Shown: in pieces, positions 18,103 to 26,530 of the stretch
Layout: each line of letters begins with the position of its first letter
How positions within the stretch are numbered: the stretch's first letter is position 1
From: Bryobacterales bacterium
GTDB taxonomy: Bacteria; Acidobacteriota; Terriglobia; Bryobacterales; UBA6623
Assembly: GCA_028819215.1 (NCBI GenBank)
Contig: JAPPMG010000096.1
Span: forward strand, 377,328-441,327
Reading direction: 5' to 3'
Length of the DNA stretch: 64,000 nucleotides
Notes under the pieces: generated by a model
The model's input: only the letters and a program-made list of their open reading frames with translations
What the model was told of the DNA's origin: nothing
Database searches by the model: none
Position numbers and translations under genes: made by a program

Positions 18103-19851
18103 ATGAACACAATGATGGCGAGCGGAATGATACCACCTTCGCAGAGGGCGCTTCGCTCGGGTGTGACCACAGCCCTTGCGCTGCTTGCGTCCTGGCCGCT
18201 TTTGGCGTCAGATGCCGTTCTGGATGCAATGCAGCAGGAGCTTGACCGCTCGGTCGAGACCCTGTCCGGTCAGCCCGCGCCGCTGTACTTCCTCAGTTAC
18301 GAGATTACCGAGGAGCGCACCTCGTATGCGCGAGCGTCGTTCGGCGCGCTGGCAGGCCGGTCCGAGAGCGAGCGCCGCTTGCTCGACATAGATCTCAGGG
18401 TCGGCAGCCACGACCTGGACAACACCCGCCCGATCCGGGGCCGGGGTGGGGGTGGCCGGCTCCGCCTCTCACGCGTAGAGGCCCCTGTCGCGGACATTGA
18501 TGCCCTGCGCAGCACGCTTTGGTTCCAGACGGACCGTAAGTACAAGGAAGCTACTGAGCAGCTCACCAAAGTGAAGACCAACGTACAGGTCACGGTGCAG
18601 GACGAGGAGCTCTTGGCGGACTTCTCGCTAGAGGACGAACAGCAGTCGATCGAAGACCTGCGTTCGTTCGATCTGGATCTCGCCGTCTGGGAAGACAGAT
18701 TGAAGCGTTACTCGGCACCGTTCACGCAGGCGGCCCATGTCTATTCTGCGGATGCAGTGATTAGCGGATCGGTGGTGACACGTTGGTATGTCAACAGCGA
18801 GGGTTCGAAGATCCGCACGTCCGAGCCTCGGGTGCGGCTGGCGATTTCGGCGCTGACCAAGGCCGACGATGGGATGGAACTGCCGCGCTACGAGTCGTTC
18901 TTCGCATTCGACCCGAGCGGGCTGCCCGACGATGCAACCGTGCTCGATGCCGTCGAGAAGATGATTCGCGACCTAGCCGGCCTCCGCGCCGCGCCGCTGG
19001 CCGAGCCGTATACGGGCCCTGCGATTCTCTCCGGCAGGGCGAGCGGGGTCTTCTTCCACGAAATCCTGGGCCATCGGGTCGAAGGCCACCGCCAGAAGCG
19101 GGATCAAGATGCCCAGACCTTCGGGCGCATGTTGGGGGAGGCCGTGCTGCCGGAGGCGTTTTCCGTGATATTCGATCCCACCGTCACGAGCCTTGGGCCC
19201 ACGGACTTGGCGGGTTCGTATCGCTACGACAACCAAGGCGTGAGGGGGCAGCGCGTACCAGTGATCCAGAGCGGCGTCTTGGAGCGGTTCCTGATGTCCC
19301 GGACGCCCATCAAGGGCTTTGACCGCTCCAACGGCCACGGGCGCAAGCAGGCCGGGTTCGCTCCGGTCTCGCGACAGTCGAATCTTTTCGTCGAGGTTAG
19401 CCAGCTACGTTCGGAAGAGGAACTCAAGCAAGAACTGATCGCTCTGCTCGAGGAGCAAGGCAAGGAGTACGGCCTGTACTTCGAGGACGTTCAGGGCGGG
19501 TTCACGTTCACGGGCCGCACCGTTCCAAACGCCTTCAATGTCACTCCCGTTGTGGTCTATCGGATCTATGCTGACGGCCGCCAGGAGCTGGTTCGCGGCG
19601 TCGACCTGATCGGCACGCCGCTGACCACGTTCAGCAAGGTCATTTCGGCGGGCGGCGACATCGGAGTATTCAACGGCACTTGCGGTGCCGAGTCGGGCGG
19701 CGTGCCGGTCTCGGCTGTGTCCCCGGCGATCTTGGTGTCCCAGGTCGAGGTACAGAAGAAAGCGAAGTCGCAGGTCCCGCTTCCGCTGCTGCCGCCTCCG
19801 GACGGCTCAGGGCCCGTGCCGCAGAGCTTTGAGCGTGGAGGTGTCCGATGA
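18103..19851 (+). CDS. Exported TldD-like zinc metallopeptidase (active partner)
   Basis: 582 residues of the TldD/PmbA (peptidase U62) family. Unlike cytosolic TldD it begins with a signal-like segment (SGVTTALALLASWPLLAS), so it is probably secreted to the periplasm. The zinc motif HEILGHRVEGH is present (His319, Glu320, His324), as is the later zinc-ligand Cys (NGTCGAESGGVPVS). ATG 18103 was used; ATGs at 18112, 18115 and 18127 are alternatives. The reading frame is open far upstream, antisense to the sulfatase, but that part is not coding. It overlaps the next gene by 4 bp (ATGA), so the two products are probably made in equal amounts. Confidence 0.85.
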   Translation: MNTMMASGMIPPSQRALRSGVTTALALLASWPLLASDAVLDAMQQELDRSVETLSGQPAPLYFLSYEITEERTSYARASFGALAGRSESERRLLDIDLRVGSHDLDNTRPIRGRGGGGRLRLSRVEAPVADIDALRSTLWFQTDRKYKEATEQLTKVKTNVQVTVQDEELLADFSLEDEQQSIEDLRSFDLDLAVWEDRLKRYSAPFTQAAHVYSADAVISGSVVTRWYVNSEGSKIRTSEPRVRLAISALTKADDGMELPRYESFFAFDPSGLPDDATVLDAVEKMIRDLAGLRAAPLAEPYTGPAILSGRASGVFFHEILGHRVEGHRQKRDQDAQTFGRMLGEAVLPEAFSVIFDPTVTSLGPTDLAGSYRYDNQGVRGQRVPVIQSGVLERFLMSRTPIKGFDRSNGHGRKQAGFAPVSRQSNLFVEVSQLRSEEELKQELIALLEEQGKEYGLYFEDVQGGFTFTGRTVPNAFNVTPVVVYRIYADGRQELVRGVDLIGTPLTTFSKVISAGGDIGVFNGTCGAESGGVPVSAVSPAILVSQVEVQKKAKSQVPLPLLPPPDGSGPVPQSFERGGVR

Positions 19852-21602
19852 GGCCGCTCGCCCGGGTTATCCTGCCGCAGCTTGCCCTGCTGGTGACGGC
19901 TCCCGCACTGGCGCAGGAGTCGGTCCTGATGAGGGCGATGCGGGACGAGCTGCAGCGCACCATGGTCGAGTTGCAGCTGCGGGACATGAGCAAGCCGTAT
20001 TTCGTGTCCTACCGGGTGCACGAAACGACCAGTGCGCAGGCGACCGCCTCGCTCGGCGCCCTCGTCGGTCGCAGCGAGGGTGCCAGCAGGCTGCTGGCGG
20101 TCGAAGTTCGCGTGGGCGACTCTAGCTTCGACAACACCAATCTCTTCACGCGGCCCGAATTCGGCTCCGCGCTGTCGCGAGCGGGCTTTCCCACGACCCT
20201 GCCGCTCGAGGACGACTACGGCGAGCTGAGGCGCAAGATCTGGCTGGCAACCGACAACGCCTACAAGCAGGCGCTGGACCATCTTTCCAAGAAACGCGCC
20301 GTTCTGCAGAATTCGACGCAGGTCGAGCAGGTGCCGGACTTTAGCGCACAGGAGCCGCACCGGCAGCACGATGCGCGACCGCTGGCGGAAATCAGCGTAT
20401 CAGCCTTGGAAGCTTTGGCGCTGGAGGTCTCTGCGGCTTTCCGCGGCCTGGCGCTCATCTCCGTCTCGGAGGTCGAGGTCGAGGCCGCAAGCCGCCGCGT
20501 TTCGTACGTCAACAGCGAGGGCACATCGTTCACCCGCATCGATCCCACCGCTTCCGTGCGGGTCTTGGCCGGAACGCAGGGTGATGATGGAACGACGTTC
20601 GAGGATTCGGCCACGGTGCATGCGCGTGTTTGGGAGCGGCTGCCCGACCGGTCCGAATTGCTGGCGCTGGCCGCCGACTTGGCCGAGCGTTTGCAGCAAC
20701 TCCGCGACGCGCCGGTCTTGGACCGCTACACCGGGCCGGTTCTCTTCGAAGGGCAGGCGGCAGCCGAGGTGGTTCGACAGCTGCTCGTCCCGCGCCTGAT
20801 TGCGGTCCGTGTTCCGATTGCCGATGACTCCCGCTTCGCCCGGGCCATGGAGCGGGCCGGCAATCCGTTCGTGGACAAGCTCGGCTCGCGCGTCCTGCCG
20901 CGATTTCTCGACGTGGTGGACGATCCCACTCGTCAGGACCACGAACAGGCTGCCTTGCTCGGCGGCTATGCCATAGACGACGAGGGCGTCGCCGCCCAGC
21001 AGACCGCTCTCATCCAGCGCGGGATTCTCAAGACCCTGCTTTCGACCCGGAATCCGGTACAGGGAGTGCCTGCAAGCAACGGACACCGGCGCGGAGGCGG
21101 ACCGGCGCCGTCAAACCTGTTCGTGGTCCCGCAGCGGGGGTTGGCGCCGGACGAGCTGCGCAGCGAACTGCTCAGCTTGGTGGAAGAGCGGGAGCTTGAG
21201 TTCGGCATCGTCGTCCGCCGCGTTGGCAGCGCCGCCGGTCGGATCTCCAGAGAACGCGGGCCGGGTTCGGCGACTCGCTCGGGCGAACGCTCTGAGATTG
21301 CGGGAGCGGTTGCATACAAGCTGTTTGCGGACGGCCGCGAGGAACTGGTCGGCAAGGTCGTGCTGGCCGGCATGCAAGAGTCTGACTTCCGTGACATCGT
21401 GGCCGCGTCGGAAGCCAGCGCCGTGCATACGGCACGGTTTCTCGCAGGAAGCGGCTCGGCGCTTGGGTTCGCAGCGGTGAGACGTCCGGTAGTGGTGTCG
21501 TTGGTGGTGCCGTCGCTGTTGTTCGAAGACGTCACCATCAGGCGACCCTCCGGCAACATCCCGCGGCCGCCTTTGCTGCCGCATCCGCTCTCGGGCGGCT
21601 AG
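19848..21602 (+). CDS. Exported TldE-like paralogue without the zinc site
   Basis: 584 residues, collinear with the preceding TldD-like protein. Both contain LMRAM/VLDAM..., YFVSYRV/YFLSYEI, LGALVGRSEG/FGALAGRSES, YVNSEGTSFTR/YVNSEGSKIRT, DRYTGPVLFEG/EPYTGPAILSG and LFADGREELV/IYADGRQELV. At the position of HEILGHRVEGH it reads VVRQLLVPRLI, and the zinc-ligand Cys region is also lost (FLAGSGSALGF). This mirrors the TldD-TldE heterodimer, where TldE lacks the metal site. A signal peptide (LARVILPQLALLVTAPALAQ) indicates export. The start is coupled to the upstream stop by an ATGA overlap. Confidence 0.82.
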   Translation: MRPLARVILPQLALLVTAPALAQESVLMRAMRDELQRTMVELQLRDMSKPYFVSYRVHETTSAQATASLGALVGRSEGASRLLAVEVRVGDSSFDNTNLFTRPEFGSALSRAGFPTTLPLEDDYGELRRKIWLATDNAYKQALDHLSKKRAVLQNSTQVEQVPDFSAQEPHRQHDARPLAEISVSALEALALEVSAAFRGLALISVSEVEVEAASRRVSYVNSEGTSFTRIDPTASVRVLAGTQGDDGTTFEDSATVHARVWERLPDRSELLALAADLAERLQQLRDAPVLDRYTGPVLFEGQAAAEVVRQLLVPRLIAVRVPIADDSRFARAMERAGNPFVDKLGSRVLPRFLDVVDDPTRQDHEQAALLGGYAIDDEGVAAQQTALIQRGILKTLLSTRNPVQGVPASNGHRRGGGPAPSNLFVVPQRGLAPDELRSELLSLVEERELEFGIVVRRVGSAAGRISRERGPGSATRSGERSEIAGAVAYKLFADGREELVGKVVLAGMQESDFRDIVAASEASAVHTARFLAGSGSALGFAAVRRPVVVSLVVPSLLFEDVTIRRPSGNIPRPPLLPHPLSGG

Positions 21603-21637
21603 CCCGCGAGTCACCGGCGTGACCTGGCACGCCCGCA

Positions 21638-23056
21638 TCAGTGCGCCCCCTTGCCGGCCAGCACGACGGGAATCGTGCGGGCCAAGACCTGCAAGTCCAG
21701 CAGCAGCGACCAGCGATCGATGTACTCGAGGTCCATTTGCATCCACTCGTCGAAATCGAGCCCGTCACGGCCCCGGATCGCCCATAGGCAGGTGAGGCCC
21801 GGGCGCATGCGTAGGCGCCGCCTCTGCCAGATCTTGTACTGGCTCACCTCGGACGGCACAGCCGGGCGCGGCCCGACGATCGACATCTCGCCTTTGAGGA
21901 CATTCCAGAACTGGGGCCACTCGTCAATCGAGAACCGTCGTAGCAATCCGCCGATCGACGTCAGCCGGGGATCGTCGCGGATCTTGAAGGCCGGCCCGTC
22001 CTTTTCGTTAAGGTGCTCGAGCCCGGGCTGCTTCGATTCGGCGTCCGCAACCATCGAGCGGAACTTGTAGCAGGTAAAGAGTCGGCCGTTCAGGCCACAG
22101 CGTTGCTGGCGAAACAGCACGGGTCCTTGCGAGGTGACCTTGACCAGCGCCGCCACCACGAGCATCGGCACGCCGAGCGCCATCAAGCCGGCAGCTGCGA
22201 GCAGAGCGTCCGAGACTCGCTTGACAAGCAGCTGCACGTCGCTGGCCGGGGTAATGGAGAACGTCAGCATGGGAAGGTCGCCGAAGCGGTCGAAGTGCAC
22301 TCGGCTGTGCTCGTGCGGGAAGAAATCGGCAACTACCCGGGTTGTCACACCGTGCTCGTCGCACAGGGCGATTACGTCGCGCATTTCTCGCAGCCGCTCG
22401 GCCGGGACCGTGAATGTCACTTCGTCGACGGGCCGCTCGGTCAACAAGTGCGGCAGGGCAGCTAGCGGGTAGACAGGGTAGGGCCGGCCAAGGGTCACTC
22501 GGGATTCGCCTTCTCCGTCGCAATCGACCAGTGCGACCAGCTTCAGCCCATGGCGCTCGGACGCCTCGATGTCTCGTGCAAGCTCGACGGCTCGCGCGCC
22601 GCTGCCCACGACAACCACAGAGGTCACCGCGCCGGCCGCTCGGCGCAGGCTGCCTCGGAATCGCTCCGCCAGTGATCTCTGGACGAACTGCAGGGTTGCA
22701 AGGTAGAAAAAGAAAAGGGCCAGGAACAAGCGGCTAACTGGTGGGTCGAGATGCAGCAGGTAGAGCAACGTCAGCAGCCCCAGAGCGGCGGCCAGCGCCT
22801 GCCGCAGCGTGACGGCGAGGATCGGCGGACGCTCCGTGGCGGACAGGCCTGCGTAGACGCGGGTCACCCTGCCGCTGGCCACCACGGCCAACAGCGCCGC
22901 CGCCAACACGACTAGCTTGTCCGTCGGGCCAAGGTAGAACTCGCGCAAGGGCAGTGAAGCGCGTGTCCAGTAGGACGCTTGCAACGCGAGTACAACCAGG
23001 ATCGCGTCAGCGGCGGCGATCAGCAGGGCTTCGCTTCGTTGGTGACGCTGGAACAC
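21638..23056 (-). CDS. Polyprenyl-phosphate sugar-1-phosphate transferase (exopolysaccharide initiating enzyme)
   Basis: 472-residue WcaJ/EpsE-type transferase that loads the first sugar-phosphate onto undecaprenyl phosphate. The N-terminal third holds about four membrane spans. A Rossmann-like CoA_binding_3 segment follows (SVVVVGSGARAVELARDIEAS). After a further span comes the catalytic bacterial sugar transferase domain: LFRQQRCGLNGRLFTCYKFRSM, DEWPQFWNVLKGEMSIVGPRP and MRPGLTCLWAIRGR. The GTG start has no clear ribosome-binding site. No glycosyltransferase cluster surrounds it, so it is an orphan initiator. It converges on the TldE-like gene with a 35-bp gap and diverges from the DUF3467 gene. 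Confidence 0.9.
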   Translation of the reverse strand: MFQRHQRSEALLIAAADAILVVLALQASYWTRASLPLREFYLGPTDKLVVLAAALLAVVASGRVTRVYAGLSATERPPILAVTLRQALAAALGLLTLLYLLHLDPPVSRLFLALFFFYLATLQFVQRSLAERFRGSLRRAAGAVTSVVVVGSGARAVELARDIEASERHGLKLVALVDCDGEGESRVTLGRPYPVYPLAALPHLLTERPVDEVTFTVPAERLREMRDVIALCDEHGVTTRVVADFFPHEHSRVHFDRFGDLPMLTFSITPASDVQLLVKRVSDALLAAAGLMALGVPMLVVAALVKVTSQGPVLFRQQRCGLNGRLFTCYKFRSMVADAESKQPGLEHLNEKDGPAFKIRDDPRLTSIGGLLRRFSIDEWPQFWNVLKGEMSIVGPRPAVPSEVSQYKIWQRRRLRMRPGLTCLWAIRGRDGLDFDEWMQMDLEYIDRWSLLLDLQVLARTIPVVLAGKGAH

Positions 23057-23104
23057 TTGGGCACTCTGGAACGCGACGGCCGCTTCGCACGACAGTCACA
23101 CATG

Positions 23105-23110
23105 CATAAT
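23105..23110 (+). promoter_or_regulatory. Candidate -10 element before the DUF3467 gene
   Basis: CATAAT ends six bases before ATG 23117, the same spacing as at 4686 and 5527, and no Shine-Dalgarno is present. Confidence 0.3.
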
Positions 23111-23116
23111 ACGGAT

Positions 23117-23455
23117 ATGGAACAAAAGCCAACGAGCGGAATCGTCCAAGAACAGCCCCAGCCGGACAAGGTCCGCGTAGTGCGGGCCGATGAATACCGG
23201 GAGGACTATGCCAATAGCGTGCAGGTGAACGTGAGTGTTTGGGACTTCTTCCTCCAGTTCGGGCGCCTGACCGTCGGCACGGGCAGCGAGGTCACGTTTT
23301 CCTCGTTCGTGGGCGTGTACATGAGCCCGCAGCAGGCCAAGGCGTTGCATCTCGTGTTGGCCCAAAATGTCGCGCAATACGAATCGGCCTTCGGCAAGAT
23401 CCGAATCGACAATCCCAGCCCGGTCCCGGGCGACCAGCGCACAATCGTGCAGTAG
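23117..23455 (+). CDS. DUF3467 family small protein
   Basis: 112-residue soluble protein of DUF3467, function unknown. Conserved family elements are visible: EDYANSVQVNVSVWDFFLQFG, VGVYMSPQQAKALHLVLAQNV and YESAFGKIRI. ATG 23117 is used; ATG 23102 would add five residues. It is a single-gene unit, divergent from the sugar transferase and convergent with the S41 gene (stops 9 bp apart). Confidence 0.8.
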   Translation: MEQKPTSGIVQEQPQPDKVRVVRADEYREDYANSVQVNVSVWDFFLQFGRLTVGTGSEVTFSSFVGVYMSPQQAKALHLVLAQNVAQYESAFGKIRIDNPSPVPGDQRTIVQ

Positions 23456-23463
23456 CCCTGCGG

Positions 23464-24705
23464 CTAGGCTTTGCCGGCCAGGGCTTCGAGGGCTTGCTTG
23501 AGAAAGGGGTCGCCCACTTCTTCTTCCGCCCTTTGCCGCGCCTCCGGTGTGTCGAACAAGCGATGCCTCACCTCGCGGTAGCGCCGCAGGTCCCGTTGGG
23601 AGACAGCGCGATCCGGCTCGACGCCCTCGTTGTGGATAACCTCGCCGCCCGGGCCGTGGTAATTCGCGACAGACAGGATCAGGGCCGCCCCGTCGTCGAG
23701 GCTGATCGTCTCTTGGACTGCGGCCAACCCGGACGTCTCTTCCCCGACTACCTCGCCGCGATCGTTCTGTTGGATGGCGGCCGCGGCGATCTCCGCTCCG
23801 CCCGAGGTCGGACGGTCCACGATCATAACGACCGGAAGCTCGGTCACAGCTGAACCCGCAGATGCATTGAATACCTTCGCGGTGTAGTTCTGCCCTTCTA
23901 GCTTGGCGATCGTGCCGCCGTCCAGCAGCAGGTCTGCCAGGGCCATGCCGGCATCCGGGCTTCCCATCGCGTTGCCGCGCAGGTCGACGATCAGCTTCTC
24001 GGCGCCGTCAGCCTCCAGTCTCTGGATGGCCGAAGAAACTTGGTCGACCTGACTGTCGCCCAAGAAATCAACGTCCACGTAGCCGATACCGTCTTTCAGC
24101 ATGCGGGAGGCGATTTCAGGCAGGCTGGGATCGGTCCGTACCAAGGTGTGCTCGACTGGCGATTCGTAGTCGGACGCCGGGCGTACCATGACCTTGACTC
24201 CGGTGCCGGCTGCACCGCTCAGCATTGCTTGAAGGTAAGCCGGGGGCATGACTCTGGTGCTGACGTCATCGATCGCGTCCAGCAAGTCGTCGGCACGGAT
24301 CCCCGCCTCGTCGGCAGGCGAGCCGGGCACGACGGACAGCACGCTCGTGTAAGCTCCCTGCTTGCGCACGACCATTCCGCTCGCGAGACCGCTGCCCCCG
24401 TCGGAATTGCGCAGTGCCTCTTGGTAGGCGTCGAATTGCTCCTTGGAGAGGTAGCTGGACGCCGAGTCGAGGTACTCGACCAGTCCGTGCAGCGCACCCT
24501 GCGTGACCTTGGCGATATCGGGCTCTTCGACGTAGTCGCTCTTGATGCGGGCGAGGATCTCGGTGTACACGGCCAGGGGCCGATAGGCCCCTTCCTGCTG
24601 CTCGCTCTTGCCGAGCACCGCTCCGACGACCAGCAGGATTGAGATCAGGCAGGAACTGCAGATCACACTGAGTTTGAGTCGGGAACCCATGGGATGCTTC
24701 ATCAT
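23464..24705 (-). CDS. S41 (C-terminal processing) peptidase homologue with both catalytic residues replaced
   Basis: 413 residues: an N-terminal signal/anchor segment (residues 11-32), a helical lead-in, a PDZ domain (about 105-178, SVVPGSPADEAGIRADDLLDAID) and an S41 core. In Prc/CtpA enzymes the catalytic Ser (SASE) and Lys (FGKG) lie 25 residues apart. An ungapped match of VDRPTSGGAEIAAAAI and VVGEETSGLAAVQ to that region puts Gly302 at the Ser position and Leu327 at the Lys position. It is therefore probably inactive, or uses a different residue (Ser301 is adjacent). Two in-frame ATGs open it. It may still bind protein C-termini. Family call is firm; loss of activity is inferred. Confidence 0.85.
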   Translation of the reverse strand: MMKHPMGSRLKLSVICSSCLISILLVVGAVLGKSEQQEGAYRPLAVYTEILARIKSDYVEEPDIAKVTQGALHGLVEYLDSASSYLSKEQFDAYQEALRNSDGGSGLASGMVVRKQGAYTSVLSVVPGSPADEAGIRADDLLDAIDDVSTRVMPPAYLQAMLSGAAGTGVKVMVRPASDYESPVEHTLVRTDPSLPEIASRMLKDGIGYVDVDFLGDSQVDQVSSAIQRLEADGAEKLIVDLRGNAMGSPDAGMALADLLLDGGTIAKLEGQNYTAKVFNASAGSAVTELPVVMIVDRPTSGGAEIAAAAIQQNDRGEVVGEETSGLAAVQETISLDDGAALILSVANYHGPGGEVIHNEGVEPDRAVSQRDLRRYREVRHRLFDTPEARQRAEEEVGDPFLKQALEALAGKA

Positions 24706-24896
24706 ACACCGGCGCCTGCGGCGACTGGTCGCGAGCGGGGTGTGCGAACGAGACTTTTTCGCGGACGGCTCTCCGGTGAACGTGCGGCGCAGCGCTCGTT
24801 AGACGTCCGGAACTCTCCCGGATATGCAGGACCCCGGAAGGGCCAATGCGATCATCCTCCCGCGTTGCACATCGCTCTGCCGTCGCGCCGGACTCC

Positions 24897-24912
24897 GCCG
24901 GATCGATCCGGC
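24897..24912. repeat. Perfect 16-bp palindrome
   Basis: GCCGGATCGATCCGGC reads the same on both strands. It lies in the 284-bp gap between the membrane-protein gene and the S41 gene. It could be an operator or an mRNA hairpin; no T-run follows. The rest of the gap (24706-24989) shows no gene. Confidence 0.5.
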
Positions 24913-24989
24913 CCCCAAGCATGTTCGAGAGAGTTATCGAGCGATCCCGCGAATCCTCCCGTCCGGTGCTAGCGGATGCGAGCCGTAAA

Positions 24990-25859
24990 TCACGCGATTG
25001 GCAGCGGCCACAGCATTCGCACCAGCACCATCGTTAGCGCAATGCCCGCTGCTGGCGGATCAACATGGGTATCGCCGTGCTGGTGGAATACCCGAGAGAA
25101 GCCCTCTCCAGCGAATGCGCCCACGACTCCGAACAGGGAGCCCACTAGGAAGTCCCCCGAGGCCAGCGCAGCAGCGGCCGCGGGCAGTGCCATGTGATGC
25201 GTTACCGGGACTTTGAGACCGAACTGGGCGAACACCAGCGACGTAGCGGCGATGCCGAAGCCGACCACGTCGCCGCCGCGCTCTGGCCCGAGTGCGAGCG
25301 CCATGAATGCCGACAGCAGTCCGACGCCGAGCCCGATCACAGCGCACTGGGTGGGGCGTTCTTGGTGCCTGACCCAATTCCGGCGCTCGTCAGGCCGGAA
25401 CTGTCGGCTGGCCAGTCCGCTCCGCCCGAACAGCACGCGCGCGATCATTGCGGAGATCACCACAGTCATCGCAATGGTGTCGGTGTGCGCGGCGAGCCCA
25501 ACTGAGCGCCAGGCAAGCTCCAACAGGTAGCCAATCGAACCGAAGGCCGCTCCGACCAAGAGCACGTCCGGCCGATTCAGCCCCATCAATGGCAGCGAAA
25601 TGTCACGACCGCTCGGGACGTAGCCGCGGCGGTAGGCGTAGGCCGTTGCCGCCGCGCCGCCGCCGAATGCGATGTGCGGCCCGAACACAGGTCCGAAGGC
25701 CACTTGCGTCAGCACGTCGGTGCCTCCGCCCGCTGCGGCGACAGCCACGCCGACCAAGACCAGCAGTCCCGTGAAGACAAAGGATGGCAGCGTGCCGATG
25801 GCGGCCGCGAACAGGCCGCCGCCGAAGGCGGCCAGCAGATGAATCCAATCGAAGGCCAT
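24990..25859 (-). CDS. Integral membrane protein of unknown function
   Basis: 289 residues from ATG 25859 (MAFDWIHLLAAFGGGLFAAA); longer in-frame starts would run into the deoxynucleoside kinase gene and add non-conserved sequence. About seven or eight hydrophobic spans alternate with short loops, several Gly/Ala-rich (FGGGAAATAYAYRRGY, GIAATSLVFAQFGLKVPVTHHM). One cytosolic-looking loop is strongly basic (RQFRPDERRNWVRHQERPTQ). I do not recognise the family with confidence; similar unnamed proteins are known in Actinobacteria and Acidobacteria. It sits 40 bp downstream of the kinase and is likely the last gene of the ruv operon. Confidence 0.7.
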   Translation of the reverse strand: MAFDWIHLLAAFGGGLFAAAIGTLPSFVFTGLLVLVGVAVAAAGGGTDVLTQVAFGPVFGPHIAFGGGAAATAYAYRRGYVPSGRDISLPLMGLNRPDVLLVGAAFGSIGYLLELAWRSVGLAAHTDTIAMTVVISAMIARVLFGRSGLASRQFRPDERRNWVRHQERPTQCAVIGLGVGLLSAFMALALGPERGGDVVGFGIAATSLVFAQFGLKVPVTHHMALPAAAAALASGDFLVGSLFGVVGAFAGEGFSRVFHQHGDTHVDPPAAGIALTMVLVRMLWPLPIA

Positions 25860-25899
25860 GGAACGAGACTCTATAGGCTTGGCTTGCCGAGGCGTGAGG

Positions 25900-26520
25900 T
25901 CAGATCGGCAACAGTGCCTGGCTGCCGATGACCGGACGGCCCACTTCCTCAACAAGGGCTCGCAGGTCGTCGGGCCTGCCGAGGATATCGGTCTGCGCCG
26001 CGTCAACCACGATGAGTTCCATCGGATCGTACTTGCTGAAGAAGTGATCGAACGCACGCACCATCGCCTCTAGGTAGGCGTCTGAAACGTTGGACTCCGG
26101 CCCGGTCGAGACCCGCCTTCGCAACAGCTCCGGCGTGGCCTTTAGATACACCGTTAGCCCCGGAGCCGGCAGTTGGCTCTTGAAGGTCCGGTAGTAGGAG
26201 TCGTAGATCAAGATTTCGTCGTCGTCGAGATTGAGATAGGCGAAGATCTTGTCCCTCTCGAACAGGTAGTCGGCCACGACCGGGATTTGAGAGGCCTCGA
26301 TGCCTGCCTCCGAGCACTGGCGGAAGCGCCTTAACAAGAAGTGCATCTGGGTGCGGAAGGCGGCGCCCGGCCTTCCGGTGTAGAATCCGCCCAGATGGGG
26401 GTTAGACCCCTCGTCGAAGATGGCACGGCCGCGCAGGCGCTCTGCCAGTGCCGCCGCCAGCTTCGACTTGCCTACGCGCAGCGGTCCCTCGACGGCGATG
26501 TAATGCAAGGGCTTTCTCAC
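25900..26520 (-). CDS. Deoxynucleoside kinase (dNK/dGK-dAK family)
   Basis: 206-residue salvage kinase that phosphorylates deoxynucleosides. P-loop GPLRVGKS (residues 12-19) follows the family start YIAVEG. The DRY/ERS-like segment is replaced by YDSYYRTFKSQLP, and the lid RRRVSTGPESN carries the arginines expected for the phosphate donor site. KATPELLRRR corresponds to the family's helix before the lid. The specific base preference cannot be told. It is 10 bp after ruvB in the same operon, so dNTP salvage is transcriptionally tied to Holliday-junction processing. The family is certain at superfamily level. Confidence 0.85.
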   Translation of the reverse strand: MRKPLHYIAVEGPLRVGKSKLAAALAERLRGRAIFDEGSNPHLGGFYTGRPGAAFRTQMHFLLRRFRQCSEAGIEASQIPVVADYLFERDKIFAYLNLDDDEILIYDSYYRTFKSQLPAPGLTVYLKATPELLRRRVSTGPESNVSDAYLEAMVRAFDHFFSKYDPMELIVVDAAQTDILGRPDDLRALVEEVGRPVIGSQALLPI

Positions 26521-26530
26521 GAGAAGTCCT

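Noticed and set aside
24990..26057. 355-codon version of the membrane protein gene
   Set aside because: The first 66 codons lie antisense-free but inside the deoxynucleoside kinase coding region in another frame; ATG 25859 gives a natural membrane-protein start.
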